64,000 nt of DNA, from positions 744,001-808,000 of the forward strand of contig NC_014306.1 in assembly GCF_000196615.1 (NCBI RefSeq), written 5' to 3'. The position numbers and the translations under genes were made by a program. Positions 9,259-18,700 of this stretch are shown here, one piece after another. The notes below the pieces were generated by a model, which was not told where the DNA came from, did not search any database, and worked only from the letters and a program-made list of their open reading frames with translations. Source of the DNA: Erwinia billingiae Eb661. GTDB lineage: Bacteria > Pseudomonadota > Gammaproteobacteria > Enterobacterales > Enterobacteriaceae. Positions within the stretch are counted from its first letter, which is position 1. The number at the start of each line of letters is the position of its first letter.

Positions 9259-9264
9259 ATTATA
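9259..9264 (-). promoter_or_regulatory. Candidate -10 hexamer for the NRPS gene
   Basis: A perfect TATAAT on the minus strand, about 80 bases before the NRPS start codon. No good -35 element lies at the right spacing. The Fur-like box falls roughly over the -35 position. Confidence 0.45.
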
Positions 9265-9276
9265 TTTATTTTGTTA

Positions 9277-9291
9277 TGAGAATAATTCACA
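9277..9291 (-). promoter_or_regulatory. Fur-like box upstream of the NRPS gene
   Basis: The minus strand reads TGTGAATTATTCTCA. It matches 11 of 14 informative positions of the Fur 7-1-7 consensus TGATAAT-N-ATTATCA. It sits just upstream of a perfect -10, where bound Fur-Fe would block RNA polymerase. It supports an iron-related role for the NRPS but is a by-eye match in an AT-rich stretch. Confidence 0.45.
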
Positions 9292-9440
9292 CCCTTTGCA
9301 GAATGGAATTATTTATTGAGAGATGGTCGTCTGAATAATGACTTAAGTGAAATAACTATTAACGGAGATAAACATCTTATTTCGAGATGGTGGTTTATAA
9401 TCAGCTTTAATTAAGTCGGGTAAATAAGCGCGAATATAAA

Positions 9441-9475
9441 TAAAAGACGGGGATAATGCCGACCCTTATCCCCGT
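9441..9475 (-). terminator. Terminator of the urea operon
   Basis: ACGGGGATAA and TTATCCCCGT form a 10-bp stem with a 9-base loop. On the minus strand it is followed by a T-rich tail. It lies 24 bases after the urtE stop and separates the urea operon from the NRPS gene on the same strand. Confidence 0.8.
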
Positions 9476-9498
9476 TTACCGGCACTTCTTTTGCTGCG

Positions 9499-10197
9499 TT
9501 AAATTGCCACCAGACTGCGGACGCCATCGGTTTCCATACTGTCGCCCCGGCCGCGCTGGACGATCTCGCCGCGCGACATCACCAGATAGCTGTCCGCCAG
9601 CTCGGCGGCAAAGTCATAAAACTGCTCCACCAGCAGGATCGCCATATCCCCGCGTTGCGCCAGCTGGCGGATCACCGCGCCAATTTCTTTGATCACCGAG
9701 GGCTGAATGCCTTCGGTTGGCTCATCGAGGATCAGCAGTTGCGGCCGGCAGGCCAGCGCCCGGCCAATCGCCAGCTGCTGTTGCTGGCCGCCGGAGAGAT
9801 CGCCGCCGCGCCGCTGCTTCATCTCTTTCAGCACCGGGAACAGCCGGTAGATCTCCTCCGGCACCTGTTTGGCTTCCGCGCCCGAAAAACGCGCCAGCCC
9901 CATCAGCAGGTTCTCTTCCACCGTCAGCCGGGGAAAGATCTCTCTGCCCTGCGGCACGTAGGCAATGCCGGCCTGCACGCGCTGATGCGGCTTGCGGCCG
10001 TTAAGGATTTTATCCTGCCAGCTGATGGTGCCGGATTTGGCCGGGATGATGCCCATCAGGCATTTCAGCAGCGTGGTTTTACCGACGCCGTTACGCCCCA
10101 GCAGGCAGGTGATTTCCCCGGTTTTTACCTCAAAAGAGAGGCCGCGCAGGATATGGCTGCCACCGTAATATTGATTCAGTTCAGACACTTTTAGCAT
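9499..10197 (-). CDS. urtE: Urea ABC transporter ATP-binding protein UrtE
   Basis: 232 residues, using the ATG at 10197 where the protein reads MLKVSELNQYYGGSHILRGL. A 16-residue upstream extension in frame overlaps urtD and is unlikely to be translated. ABC ATPase motifs are Walker A GRNGVGKTT, signature LSGGQQQQLAIGRAL and Walker B LLILDEPTEGIQ. It belongs to the LivF-like branch and pairs with UrtD to power urea import through UrtB/UrtC. It is the last gene of the operon; one base separates the urtD stop from this ATG. A strong terminator follows. Confidence 0.94.
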   Translation of the reverse strand: MLKVSELNQYYGGSHILRGLSFEVKTGEITCLLGRNGVGKTTLLKCLMGIIPAKSGTISWQDKILNGRKPHQRVQAGIAYVPQGREIFPRLTVEENLLMGLARFSGAEAKQVPEEIYRLFPVLKEMKQRRGGDLSGGQQQQLAIGRALACRPQLLILDEPTEGIQPSVIKEIGAVIRQLAQRGDMAILLVEQFYDFAAELADSYLVMSRGEIVQRGRGDSMETDGVRSLVAI

Positions 10198-10198
10198 G

Positions 10199-10990
10199 TC
10201 AGCGCCCCAGATAGACTTCGATAACCTGCTCGTTGGCCTGCACATCGCGCAGCGAGCCCTCGGCCAGAACCTGGCCCTGATGCAGTACCGTTACATGGTC
10301 GGCGATGGTTTCGACAAAGCCCATATCGTGCTCCACCACCATCAGCGAATGCTGTCCCGCCAGGCTGCGAAACAGCTCGGCGGTGTACTCGGTTTCCGCA
10401 TCGGTCATGCCCGCTGCCGGTTCATCCAGCAGCAGCAGATGCGGGTCCTGCACCAGCAGCATGCCGATTTCCAGAAACTGCTTCTGACCGTGCGAGAGTA
10501 AACCGGCCAGCCGGTAGCGTTCGGCACCCAGCCGCAGCAGCTTCAGCACTTCATCAATGCGATCCTGCTGCTCGCCACTCAGGCGGCTGCGCAGGCAGGC
10601 CCACACCGATTTGTCGGTTTTCAGCGCGATTTCCAGATTTTCAAACACCGTCAGCGCTTCAAATACCGTCGGTTTCTGGAACTTGCGGCCAATGCCGATA
10701 CGGGCAATGTCCACCGGTGACAGGGTGGTGAGATCGGTGCTCTGGTCATACATTACCCGGCCATTGTCCGGCCGGGTTTTGCCGGTGATCACATCCATCA
10801 GCGTGGTTTTGCCGGCGCCATTCGGCCCGATAATACAGCGCAACTCGCCGACGCCAATCTGCAACGAAAGGTTGGTCAGCGCCTTAAAGCCGTCAAACGA
10901 GACGTTAATATTTTCCAGCAGCAGCACCGGATCGGTCTGGTCGCGGTGGCGGTCGGCCGGATGGGGTTGGGTAAAAAGTTGATCAGTCAT
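10199..10990 (-). CDS. urtD: Urea ABC transporter ATP-binding protein UrtD
   Basis: 263 residues of the LivG-like ABC ATPase branch. Motifs: Walker A GPNGAGKTTLMDVITG, signature LSHGQKQFLEIGMLL, Walker B LLLLDEPAAGM, then the switch His in MVVEHDMGF. It carries the extended N-terminal segment common in UrtD. The start overlaps the urtC stop by 8 bases, consistent with translational coupling. Together with UrtE it energises high-affinity urea uptake at the inner membrane. Identity rests on the full urtABCDE set next to urea carboxylase genes, which separates it from branched-chain amino-acid transporters. Confidence 0.94.
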   Translation of the reverse strand: MTDQLFTQPHPADRHRDQTDPVLLLENINVSFDGFKALTNLSLQIGVGELRCIIGPNGAGKTTLMDVITGKTRPDNGRVMYDQSTDLTTLSPVDIARIGIGRKFQKPTVFEALTVFENLEIALKTDKSVWACLRSRLSGEQQDRIDEVLKLLRLGAERYRLAGLLSHGQKQFLEIGMLLVQDPHLLLLDEPAAGMTDAETEYTAELFRSLAGQHSLMVVEHDMGFVETIADHVTVLHQGQVLAEGSLRDVQANEQVIEVYLGR

Positions 10991-12059
10991 GCTTCCTCCG
11001 GCGGATCAGCCCGATGACGCCACGCGGCAGGAACAGGGTGACCAGGATAAACATCAGGCCAAGGAAAAACAGCCAGTATTCCGGGAAGGCCACGGTAAAC
11101 CAGCTCTTCGCGCCGTTGACGATCCCGGCACCCAGCAGCGGGCCAATCAGCGTGCCACGGCCGCCGAGCGCGACCCAGATCGCCGCCTCAATCGAGTTGG
11201 TGGGCGACATTTCGCTGGGGTTGATAATGCCGACCTGCGGCACATACAGCGCCCCGGCCAGCCCGCACAACACCGCAGAGAGCGTCCAGACAAACAGCTT
11301 GAAGCCTTTCGGATCGTAGCCGCAGAACATCAGGCGGTTTTCCGCATCGCGTACCGCGGTCAGCACCCGGCCAAACTTGCTGCGCGCGAGGGCGAAACCG
11401 ATGCCGAGGCTGGCCACCAGCAGCAGCACGGTGGCAACAAACAGCCCGATGCGGGTGCTGGTGGCGGTCACCTGGAAGCCGAGCAGGGTGGTGAAGCCGG
11501 TAAAGCCGTTGTTGCCGCCAAAGCCGGTTTCATTTCGGAAGAACAGCAGCATGCCGGCATAGGTCAGCGCCTGGGTCATGATCGAGAAGTAGACGCCTTT
11601 AATCTTCGAGCGAAAGGCGAAGAAGCCGAAGATCAGCGCGAGGATGCCGGGTACCAGCACGATCAGGCACAGCGTCCAGGCAAAGTGCTGGGTGCCGGTC
11701 CAGAACCACGGCAGCTCGTTCCAGGAAAGGAACGACATAAAGGCCGGCAGCCCGTCGCCGGAGGCCTGGCGCATCAGGTACATGCCCATCGCATAACCGC
11801 CGAGGGCAAAGAACAGCCCGTGGCCCAGCGACAGCAGCCCGGCGTAGCCCCAGACCAGGTCCAGCGCCACGGCGACGATGGCGTAGCAGAGGATCTTGCC
11901 AATCAGCGTCAGGGTATAGGTGGAAAGGGCCAGCGGATTATCCGCCGGCAGCAGCGCGAGGAAAGGCAGCACCAGCAGCACCAGTAAGGCCAGCAGGCCA
12001 ATACCGATTGTCAGGCGCGGCGCTTTCTGCGTCAGGGTCAGCGTCATCGGTTGCGTCAT
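10983..12059 (-). CDS. urtC: Urea ABC transporter permease UrtC
   Basis: 358 residues with about nine or ten hydrophobic segments, of the LivM-type permease family. Recognisable segments are YAIVAVALDLVWGYAGLLSLGHGLFFALGGY and VALGGRGTLIGPLLGAGIVNGAKSW. It forms the urea channel with UrtB in the inner membrane. The ATG overlaps the last base of the urtB stop (TGATG), and its end overlaps urtD, so the three genes are tightly coupled. The C-terminal RRRKHD tail is cytoplasmic. Confidence 0.94.
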   Translation of the reverse strand: MTQPMTLTLTQKAPRLTIGIGLLALLVLLVLPFLALLPADNPLALSTYTLTLIGKILCYAIVAVALDLVWGYAGLLSLGHGLFFALGGYAMGMYLMRQASGDGLPAFMSFLSWNELPWFWTGTQHFAWTLCLIVLVPGILALIFGFFAFRSKIKGVYFSIMTQALTYAGMLLFFRNETGFGGNNGFTGFTTLLGFQVTATSTRIGLFVATVLLLVASLGIGFALARSKFGRVLTAVRDAENRLMFCGYDPKGFKLFVWTLSAVLCGLAGALYVPQVGIINPSEMSPTNSIEAAIWVALGGRGTLIGPLLGAGIVNGAKSWFTVAFPEYWLFFLGLMFILVTLFLPRGVIGLIRRRKHD

Positions 12060-13633
12060 CAGTCAATCACCCTTCCTTTAAAGGCAAACAGCCCCTGCGG
12101 TCGTTTCTGAATAAACAGCACGATCAGCACCAGGATCAGAATTTTGCCGAGCACCGCGCCAATCTGCGGCTCCAGCACCTTGTTGAGGATCCCCAGCCCA
12201 AAGGCGGCGACCACCGTGCCGGCCAACTGGCCCACGCCGCCGGTGACCACTACCAGGAACGAGTCAATGATGTAGCCCTGGCCCAGTTCCGGGCCGACGT
12301 TGCCGAGCTGCGACAGCGCCACGCCGCCCAAACCGGCAATGCCGGAACCGAGGCCGAACGCCAGCATATCCACGCGACCGGTGGGCACGCCGCAGCAGTC
12401 CGCCATCGCCCGGTTTTGCGTCACCGCACGCACGTTCATCCCCAGACGGGTTTTGTTCAGCAGCAGCCAGGTGAGGAACAGCACGGCAAAGACAAAGACA
12501 ATTACCGCCATGCGGTTATACGGCAGCACCAGGTTCGGCAGCACCTGCAATCCACCGGACAGCCACGGCGGGTTCGCCACTTCCAGGTTTTGCGCACCAA
12601 ACAGCATGCGCACCAGCTGGATCAGCATCAGGCTGATGCCCCAGGTGGCCAGCAGGGTTTCCAGCGGACGCCCGTACAGATGGCGAATAATGGTGCGTTC
12701 CAGCGCCATGCCAATCGCGGCGGTGACAAAGAAGGCCACCGGCAGCGCCAGCAGCGGATAGAACGCCAGCCACTCCGGCGCAAAGCGCTGGAACAGCGTC
12801 TGCACCATCCAGGTGGCGTAGGCGCCAAGCATCAGCATCTCGCCGTGGGCCATATTGATCACCCCCAGCAGGCCGTAGGTGATCGCCAGCCCCAGCGCGG
12901 CCAGCAGCAGCACCGAGCCCAGTGACAAACCGGTAAATGCCTGGCCCAGCAGATCGCCGAGCACCAGCCGGTGTTTAATCTGCTTCAGGCCATCAGCGGC
13001 GGCGGCGCGCACCGTGGCGTCCGGCTCGTTCTGCGGCTGCGACAGGCGTTCAAGCACCGCCTGGGTTTGCGGATCGCTGGTTTCGCCTAACAGCTTCACC
13101 GCCTGCAGACGCACCTGCGGGTTGCTGTCGCCAATCTGCAAACCGGCCACCGCCTGCGCCAGTACCGCATGGACGCCGTCGTCTTTTTCCGCCGCCAGAC
13201 GTTGGGTCAGCAGCGGCAGCTGATCGGCCTGCGCGTCGTTTTGCAGCGCGCGCGCCGCGCTCAGGCGCGTTGCCACGCTGTCGCTGACCAGCTGATGCGC
13301 CGCCAGCGTGGTGGCAATCATTACCCGCAGGCGGTTGTTCATAAACAGCTTTTTGGTACTGCCCGTCGGTTGCGCCACGCTGTCCAGCGCGCTCAGTTTG
13401 CCGTCAACCTCGCTGAACGGCTGTTTGTGCTCATCCAGCACCACGTTTTCGTTACGCAGGGCCTGAAGAAAGGGCAGACGGGACGGATCGGGTGTCGCCG
13501 CCCACCTCTGTAAAAGTGTGATTTGGTCGCTGCGGCTGGCGGCCGCAAAATCCGCCGCCGGACCGGCAAAGGCCGACAGCGGGGCCAGCAGGCACAGGGC
13601 CAGTAAAAATGTGCGTAAAGGGCGAATCGTCAT
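12059..13633 (-). CDS. urtB: Urea ABC transporter permease UrtB
   Basis: 524 residues, long for a LivH-type permease because of an N-terminal signal peptide (MTIRPLRTFLLALCLLAPLSAFA) and a roughly 200-residue periplasmic region. That region has HEAT-like helices, for example NPQVRLQAVKLLGETSDPQ. This layout is typical of UrtB proteins. The permease part starts near residue 230 (LSLGSVLLLAALGLAITYGLLG) and carries the conserved INMAHGEMLMLGAY segment. It pairs with UrtC as the inner-membrane urea pathway. About 97 bases separate it from urtA upstream; no strong terminator was seen there. Confidence 0.94.
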   Translation of the reverse strand: MTIRPLRTFLLALCLLAPLSAFAGPAADFAAASRSDQITLLQRWAATPDPSRLPFLQALRNENVVLDEHKQPFSEVDGKLSALDSVAQPTGSTKKLFMNNRLRVMIATTLAAHQLVSDSVATRLSAARALQNDAQADQLPLLTQRLAAEKDDGVHAVLAQAVAGLQIGDSNPQVRLQAVKLLGETSDPQTQAVLERLSQPQNEPDATVRAAAADGLKQIKHRLVLGDLLGQAFTGLSLGSVLLLAALGLAITYGLLGVINMAHGEMLMLGAYATWMVQTLFQRFAPEWLAFYPLLALPVAFFVTAAIGMALERTIIRHLYGRPLETLLATWGISLMLIQLVRMLFGAQNLEVANPPWLSGGLQVLPNLVLPYNRMAVIVFVFAVLFLTWLLLNKTRLGMNVRAVTQNRAMADCCGVPTGRVDMLAFGLGSGIAGLGGVALSQLGNVGPELGQGYIIDSFLVVVTGGVGQLAGTVVAAFGLGILNKVLEPQIGAVLGKILILVLIVLFIQKRPQGLFAFKGRVID

Positions 13634-13730
13634 CGCAATGCCCGTCCATGTCAGGGTTGCAGAAAACAGGCCGACGCATCGGCCCTTTCGGGAAAAATCA
13701 TACTGGCGAACTGGCGTCCGCCCGTGGGTG

Positions 13731-14999
13731 TTATTTGGTGGTTTTCACCGGATAGTCAGGCTTTTTATCGTTACCGGCGATATACGGGCTCCATGGCTGA
13801 GCACGTACCGGCTTATCGGTCTGCCAGACCACGTTGAACTGACCGTTATCTTCGATTTCACCAATCATCACCGGCTTGTGCAGGTGGTGGTTGGTCTGGT
13901 CCATGGTCAGCGTAAAGCCGTCCGGTGCTTTAAAGGTCTGTCCGGCCATTGCCGCACGCACTTTATCCACATCGGTGGTGCCGGCTTTCTCAACCGCCTG
14001 CGCCCACATATGGATGCCGACATAGGTCGCTTCCATCGGGTCGTTGGTCACTGCGGTGGCGGCGTTCGGCAGGTTGTGCGCTTTGGCGTAAGCACGGTAA
14101 TCGGCCACAAACTGCTTGTTCACCGGATTATCAATCGATTCGAAGTAGTTCCACGCCGCCAGGTTACCGACCAGAGGTTTGGTATCAATGCCGCGCAACT
14201 CTTCTTCACCGACGGAGAAGGCCACCACCGGGACGTCAGTGGCTTTGATGCCCTGATTCGCCAGCTCTTTGTAGAACGGCACGTTGGAGTCACCGTTGAT
14301 GGTGGAGATCACTGCGGTTTTACCGCCCGCCGAGAATTTCTTGATGTTCGACACGATGGTCTGGTAATCGCTGTAACCAAACGGCGTGTACACCTCTTCG
14401 ATATCGCTGTCCTTCACCCCTTTTGAATGCAGGAAGGCGCGCAGGATTTTGTTGGTGGTGCGCGGATAGACGTAGTCCGTGCCCAACAGGAAGAAGCGTT
14501 TGGCGCTGCCGCCATCTTCGCTCATCAGGTATTCCACCGCCGGGATCGCCTGCTGGTTAGGCGCTGCGCCGGTGTAGAACACGTTTGGCGACATCTCTTC
14601 GCCTTCATACTGCACCGGATAGAACAGCAGGCCGTTCAGCTCTTCAAACACCGGCAATACCGATTTACGCGATACCGATGTCCAGCAGCCAAACACCACC
14701 GCCGCTTTATCCTGCGTCAGCAACTGACGGGCTTTCTCGGCAAACAGCGGCCAGTTCGAGGCCGGGTCAACCACCACCGGTTCGAGCTTTTTGCCCAGAA
14801 CGCCGCCTTTGGCGTTAATCTCGTCGATGGTCATCAGCGCCACATCTTTCAGCGGCGTCTCGGAGATCGCCATGGTGCCGGAGAGCGACGAGAGGATCCC
14901 GACCTTAATGGTGTCCGCAGCCTGCGCACCCCATGACAAGCCCATACTGACAACCGTGGCGGATAGCGCAAAAGCCTTGAGCAGTGAACGTCTTTTCAT
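13731..14999 (-). CDS. urtA: Urea ABC transporter substrate-binding protein UrtA
   Basis: 422 residues from the ATG at 14999, which has a GAGGG ribosome site. A TTG five codons earlier is open but less likely. The N-terminus is a signal peptide beginning MKRRSLLKAFALS. The RRSLLK stretch resembles a twin-arginine motif, so Tat export is possible. The mature part (from about ADTIKVGILSSLSGTMAISE) is a type-1 periplasmic binding fold of the AmiC/UrtA class, with FGCWTSVSRKSVLPVFEELNGLLFYPVQYEGEE, a very characteristic UrtA segment. It captures urea in the periplasm for UrtBCDE. It is 27 bases downstream of the GntR gene in the same operon. Confidence 0.95.
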   Translation of the reverse strand: MKRRSLLKAFALSATVVSMGLSWGAQAADTIKVGILSSLSGTMAISETPLKDVALMTIDEINAKGGVLGKKLEPVVVDPASNWPLFAEKARQLLTQDKAAVVFGCWTSVSRKSVLPVFEELNGLLFYPVQYEGEEMSPNVFYTGAAPNQQAIPAVEYLMSEDGGSAKRFFLLGTDYVYPRTTNKILRAFLHSKGVKDSDIEEVYTPFGYSDYQTIVSNIKKFSAGGKTAVISTINGDSNVPFYKELANQGIKATDVPVVAFSVGEEELRGIDTKPLVGNLAAWNYFESIDNPVNKQFVADYRAYAKAHNLPNAATAVTNDPMEATYVGIHMWAQAVEKAGTTDVDKVRAAMAGQTFKAPDGFTLTMDQTNHHLHKPVMIGEIEDNGQFNVVWQTDKPVRAQPWSPYIAGNDKKPDYPVKTTK

Positions 15000-15026
15000 C
15001 TGGCGAACCCTCAAAAGTATTGTTGT

Positions 15027-15737
15027 TTATGGTGGTGAATCCGGTTGTAGCCTTGCCTGTTGCAGCATATGCAGCGTGATCTTTCTGACCTCTGCCTTAC
15101 TGACAGCGATATGGTCGGTCAGAATGCGTTGGGCCTCCTCAGCGTGTTGATGTAAAACCGCCTGCAAAATCCGGGCGTGCTCGTGATAGGTCGCCTCAAT
15201 GCGGTCTTCCCGGGTAAAGTCGAGACGACGAATGATGCGAATTTTTTCGGTCAGTTCAGCGTGGATGCGCGCCATTTCGCTGTTGCCGGCGGCGGCCACC
15301 ATCGCCATATGAAACGCTTCGTCATGCAGGGAAACCGCCTTGCCGTCTTCCAGCCGTGGCGCCTCCACCCAGAACAGGCTTAACGCGCTCAGCAGTTCGC
15401 TGGCGCGCGCAGGCGGCATGCTGCACAGGCGGCGCACCGCCTCGCACTCCAGCACAATCCTCAGGTCGTAAAGCTCTTCGAAGTATTCGAAGTCGAACTG
15501 GCGAACCTGCCAGCCACTGCGGAAATAGACTTCGACATAGCCTTCACGCTCCAGCCAGAACAGCGCCTGCCGCACCGGCGTGCGGCTGACCTCCATCCGT
15601 TCTGCCATTTCGCTTTCGCTGAAGCGGTCACCCGGCATCAGGCGGAAATCGAAAATGTCGTTCTTGATGGTCTGGTAGACCTTTTCCGCCAGCGCTTCCG
15701 GTCGGGCCTTACCGCGTTTGGACTGAAGTTCCTGCAT
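15027..15737 (-). CDS. GntR-family regulator (FadR/FCD type) of the urea operon
   Basis: 236 residues. The N-terminal winged helix (about 15-80) contains FRLMPGDRFSESEMAERMEVSRTPVRQALFWLEREGYVEV, the GntR signature. The C-terminal FCD helical effector domain (about 95-225) has the metal/ligand residues ELYDLRIVLECEAVRR, HDEAFHMAM and HARILQAVL. It lies inside the operon, 9 bases after urea carboxylase and before urtA. It is therefore the likely local repressor, responding to urea, allophanate or a related ligand. A palindromic GntR-type operator lies just downstream of the operon's sigma-54 promoter. The ligand is inference. Confidence 0.9.
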   Translation of the reverse strand: MQELQSKRGKARPEALAEKVYQTIKNDIFDFRLMPGDRFSESEMAERMEVSRTPVRQALFWLEREGYVEVYFRSGWQVRQFDFEYFEELYDLRIVLECEAVRRLCSMPPARASELLSALSLFWVEAPRLEDGKAVSLHDEAFHMAMVAAAGNSEMARIHAELTEKIRIIRRLDFTREDRIEATYHEHARILQAVLHQHAEEAQRILTDHIAVSKAEVRKITLHMLQQARLQPDSPP

Positions 15738-15746
15738 CCTGACTCC

Positions 15747-18700
15747 TTATTCCAGCCACAGCAGGGCATCACCAGGGCTGACGGCACGGCCTGGCTGACA
15801 GGCAATGCGTTTAACAATGCCAGCCTGCGGCGCATGAATGGCCAGCTCCATCTTCATTGCTTCAACGATGATCACCGGCTGACCGGCAACCACTTCATCG
15901 CCCGGTTTCACCAGCACTTTCCAGATATTGCCGTTCAGATCGGCGCTGACCTGCACGCCGCCGTCTTCAACTTCCTCTGGCAGCAGATTTTCATCGCTGG
16001 TCAGCGGCGCGCCTTCCTCTTCCTGTGCCCACAGCGCCACTTCGGCGTCGAAGGAGCTGGCCTGTTTGCTGCGGAATTCGGCGATAGACGCGGCATTGTC
16101 CTGCAGGAACTGCTGATGGTCGGCGAAATCAAATACCGTTTCTTCGATGGTCACGGTGGCGCGGCCTTCGCGGAAATCTTCCCGCAGCACATCCAGTTCC
16201 GCTTCGGTCACCGGGTAGAAACGCACCTGGTCGAAGAAGTGCAGCAGCCACGGCTCGTTGGCGGCAAACTGTTCGTTTTTCAGGAATTTGTTCCAGATGG
16301 GCAGCGTGCGCCCCACCAGCTGATAGCCGCCTGGCGAGTCCATGCCGTAGATGCACATATACATGCCGCCAATGCCCACCGTGCCTTCGGCGGTGTGGGT
16401 ACGCGCCGGGTTATATTTGGAGCTCAGCAGGCGGTGACGCGGATCGATCGGCACGGCGCACGGCGCACCGAGATAGACATCGCCCAGCCCGAGGATCAGG
16501 TAACTGGCATCAAAAATGGTGTCGCGGACCTGTTCGCGGCTGCGCAAACCGTTGATGCGCTGAATAAAGTCGACGTTGTTCGGTAACCATGGCGCGGTGG
16601 ATCGCACCGTTTCCTGGTAACGCTCAACGGCACCCAGCGTGGCGCTGTCCTCAAAGGCCATCGGCAGATGCACAATGCGCGAAGGCACTTTCATCTTGCT
16701 GACGTCGCCGAGGTTTTTCTCCAGCGTCAGCAGCAAGGTCAGCAGCTGTTTCTGGCTGAGGATGCGGCTGTCATAGCGGATTTGCAGCGAAAGCACGCCT
16801 GGCGACAGCTCTTCAATGCCCGGCTGGCCGGTCTCGCGCAGGGCGGTCATCAACAGGTGCACGCGCAGGCGCAATGCCAGATCCAGCACGTTGTCGCCGT
16901 ACTCCATCAGGATGTAGTTGTCGCCCGCCTGACGATAAACGGCGGTTGGGGTAAAGGCGGTGGCCTTGATGGCGGCCAGCACCGTTGCCGAGCCGTGTTC
17001 GGTTTCAGCCAGTGATGGCACCGGGTAGGCAGGCTGCGTGGTGGCGTGCAGTTTATCGACGCTTTTCGCCTGCGCCTGCTCCAGCGCATGGGCCTCTTCA
17101 AAGCTGATGGGATGGAAGCGGATGCGGTCGCCAGGCTTAACCTGACCGACTTTCCACAGCTCGGCTTTGGCGATGGTTACCGGGCAGACGAAGCCGCCCA
17201 GGCTCGGTCCGTCGCGGGTGAGGATCACCGGGAAGTCGCCGGTAAAGTTCACTGCGCCGATGGCATATTCGCAGTCGTGAACGTTGGACGGATGAAGACC
17301 GGCTTCACCGCCGTTGGCGCGGGTCCAGCTCGGTTTCGGTCCGACCAGACGCACGCCCAGACGGTTGGAGTTGTAGTGCACCTGCCACTCACTGGCAAAG
17401 AATTCGTCGATCGATTCCTGGGTGAAGAAGTCCGGCGCGCCGTGCGGGCCGTACAGCACGCCGATGCGCCATTCGTCGCCGTACACCGGCACCAGCGAGG
17501 CGTCTAACGCCTGCGGTTCGCTGACCGGGGCCGGCGTGGTGCAGGCGGCCAGTTCAGGCTGCGAAATCGCCAGCATATCGGCAACGCGCAGGGTGCGGCC
17601 GGCGTGGCCACCAAACTGGCCCAGGGCGAAGGTGGAGCGGCTGCCTAGGTATTCCGGCACGTCAAAGCCATTACGCACCGCCAGATAGGTGCGGCAACCC
17701 ATCTGCGCACGGCCGAGGGTCAGCGTCTGACCGGCTTTGACGGACACCGGCTGCCAGTAGGCCACCGCGTCGCCATCCAGCGTGGCCGGGCATTCGGCAC
17801 CGGTGAGGGCAATCAGGGTATCGCTGTGGAAGCGCAGGGTTGGGCCCTGTAGCGTGAACTCCAGGCCCGCCGCTTCTTCGGCGTTGCCGACAATGCGGTT
17901 GGCCAGGCGGAAGGCAAAATCATCCATCGGGCCGGACGGCGGCACGCCAATGTCCCAGTAACCCAGGCGGCCGGGGTAGTCCTGAATGCTGCTCCAGGTG
18001 CCGGGTTGGATCACTTCAATCACCGGCGAGGCCGGTACAAAGCTGTCGAGCATCCGCGTCCACACCTTACCGCTGCGGAAGGCCTCGGTGGCGACGATCT
18101 GCCGCAGGTAATCCAGGTTGGTGGCAATGCCGTGCAGGCGGGTTTCGCTCAGCGCCTGCTGCATTTTGGCTAACGCCGCCTCGCGGTTCTCCGCATGGAC
18201 GATCAGTTTGGCAATCATCGGGTCGTAAAACGCGGATACTTCGGTGCCGGTGTTGATCCAGCCGTCGACGCGCACGTCGTCCGGGAAGCAGACTTCGGTC
18301 AGCACGCCAGGGCTTGGCTGGAAGTTTTTCAGCGGATCTTCGGCGTAAATACGCACTTCGATCGACGCACCCTGCGGTGCCAGCGTCAGGCGCGGCCAGT
18401 CAATTTCCTCTTCGGCGGCGACGCGCAGCATGCATTCAACCAGGTCCAGCCCGGTGACGCTTTCAGTCACCGGATGCTCCACCTGCAGGCGGGTATTGAC
18501 CTCGAGGAAGAAGAAATCATCCTGTTCAGCATCGTAGATATATTCCACGGTGCCGGCGCTGCGGTAGTTAACCAGTTCGCCCAGTTTGACCGCCGATTCC
18601 AGCAGCGCGGCGCGGGTGGCTTCCGGCAGCTGCGGTGCCGGGGTTTCTTCCACCACCTTCTGATTACGGCGTTGCAGCGAGCAGTCGCGTTCACCGAGGG

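Larger units (their letters stand above)
9178..9498. other. AT-rich intergenic region upstream of the NRPS gene
   Basis: About 320 bases without a gene, clearly richer in A+T than the flanks. It holds the urt operon terminator at its right end, and a Fur-like box and a -10 hexamer for the NRPS gene at its left. No small ORF with a credible ribosome site was seen. Confidence 0.7.

Noticed and set aside
10989..11987. 332-codon open frame opposite urtC
   Set aside because: It is the complement of a clear permease gene; the translation is low-complexity (Gln/Arg/Ala/Gly-rich) with no recognisable domain, as expected for antisense of GC-rich coding DNA.
12008..12925. 305-codon open frame opposite urtB
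   Set aside because: Antisense to conserved permease sequence; composition is typical of shadow frames.
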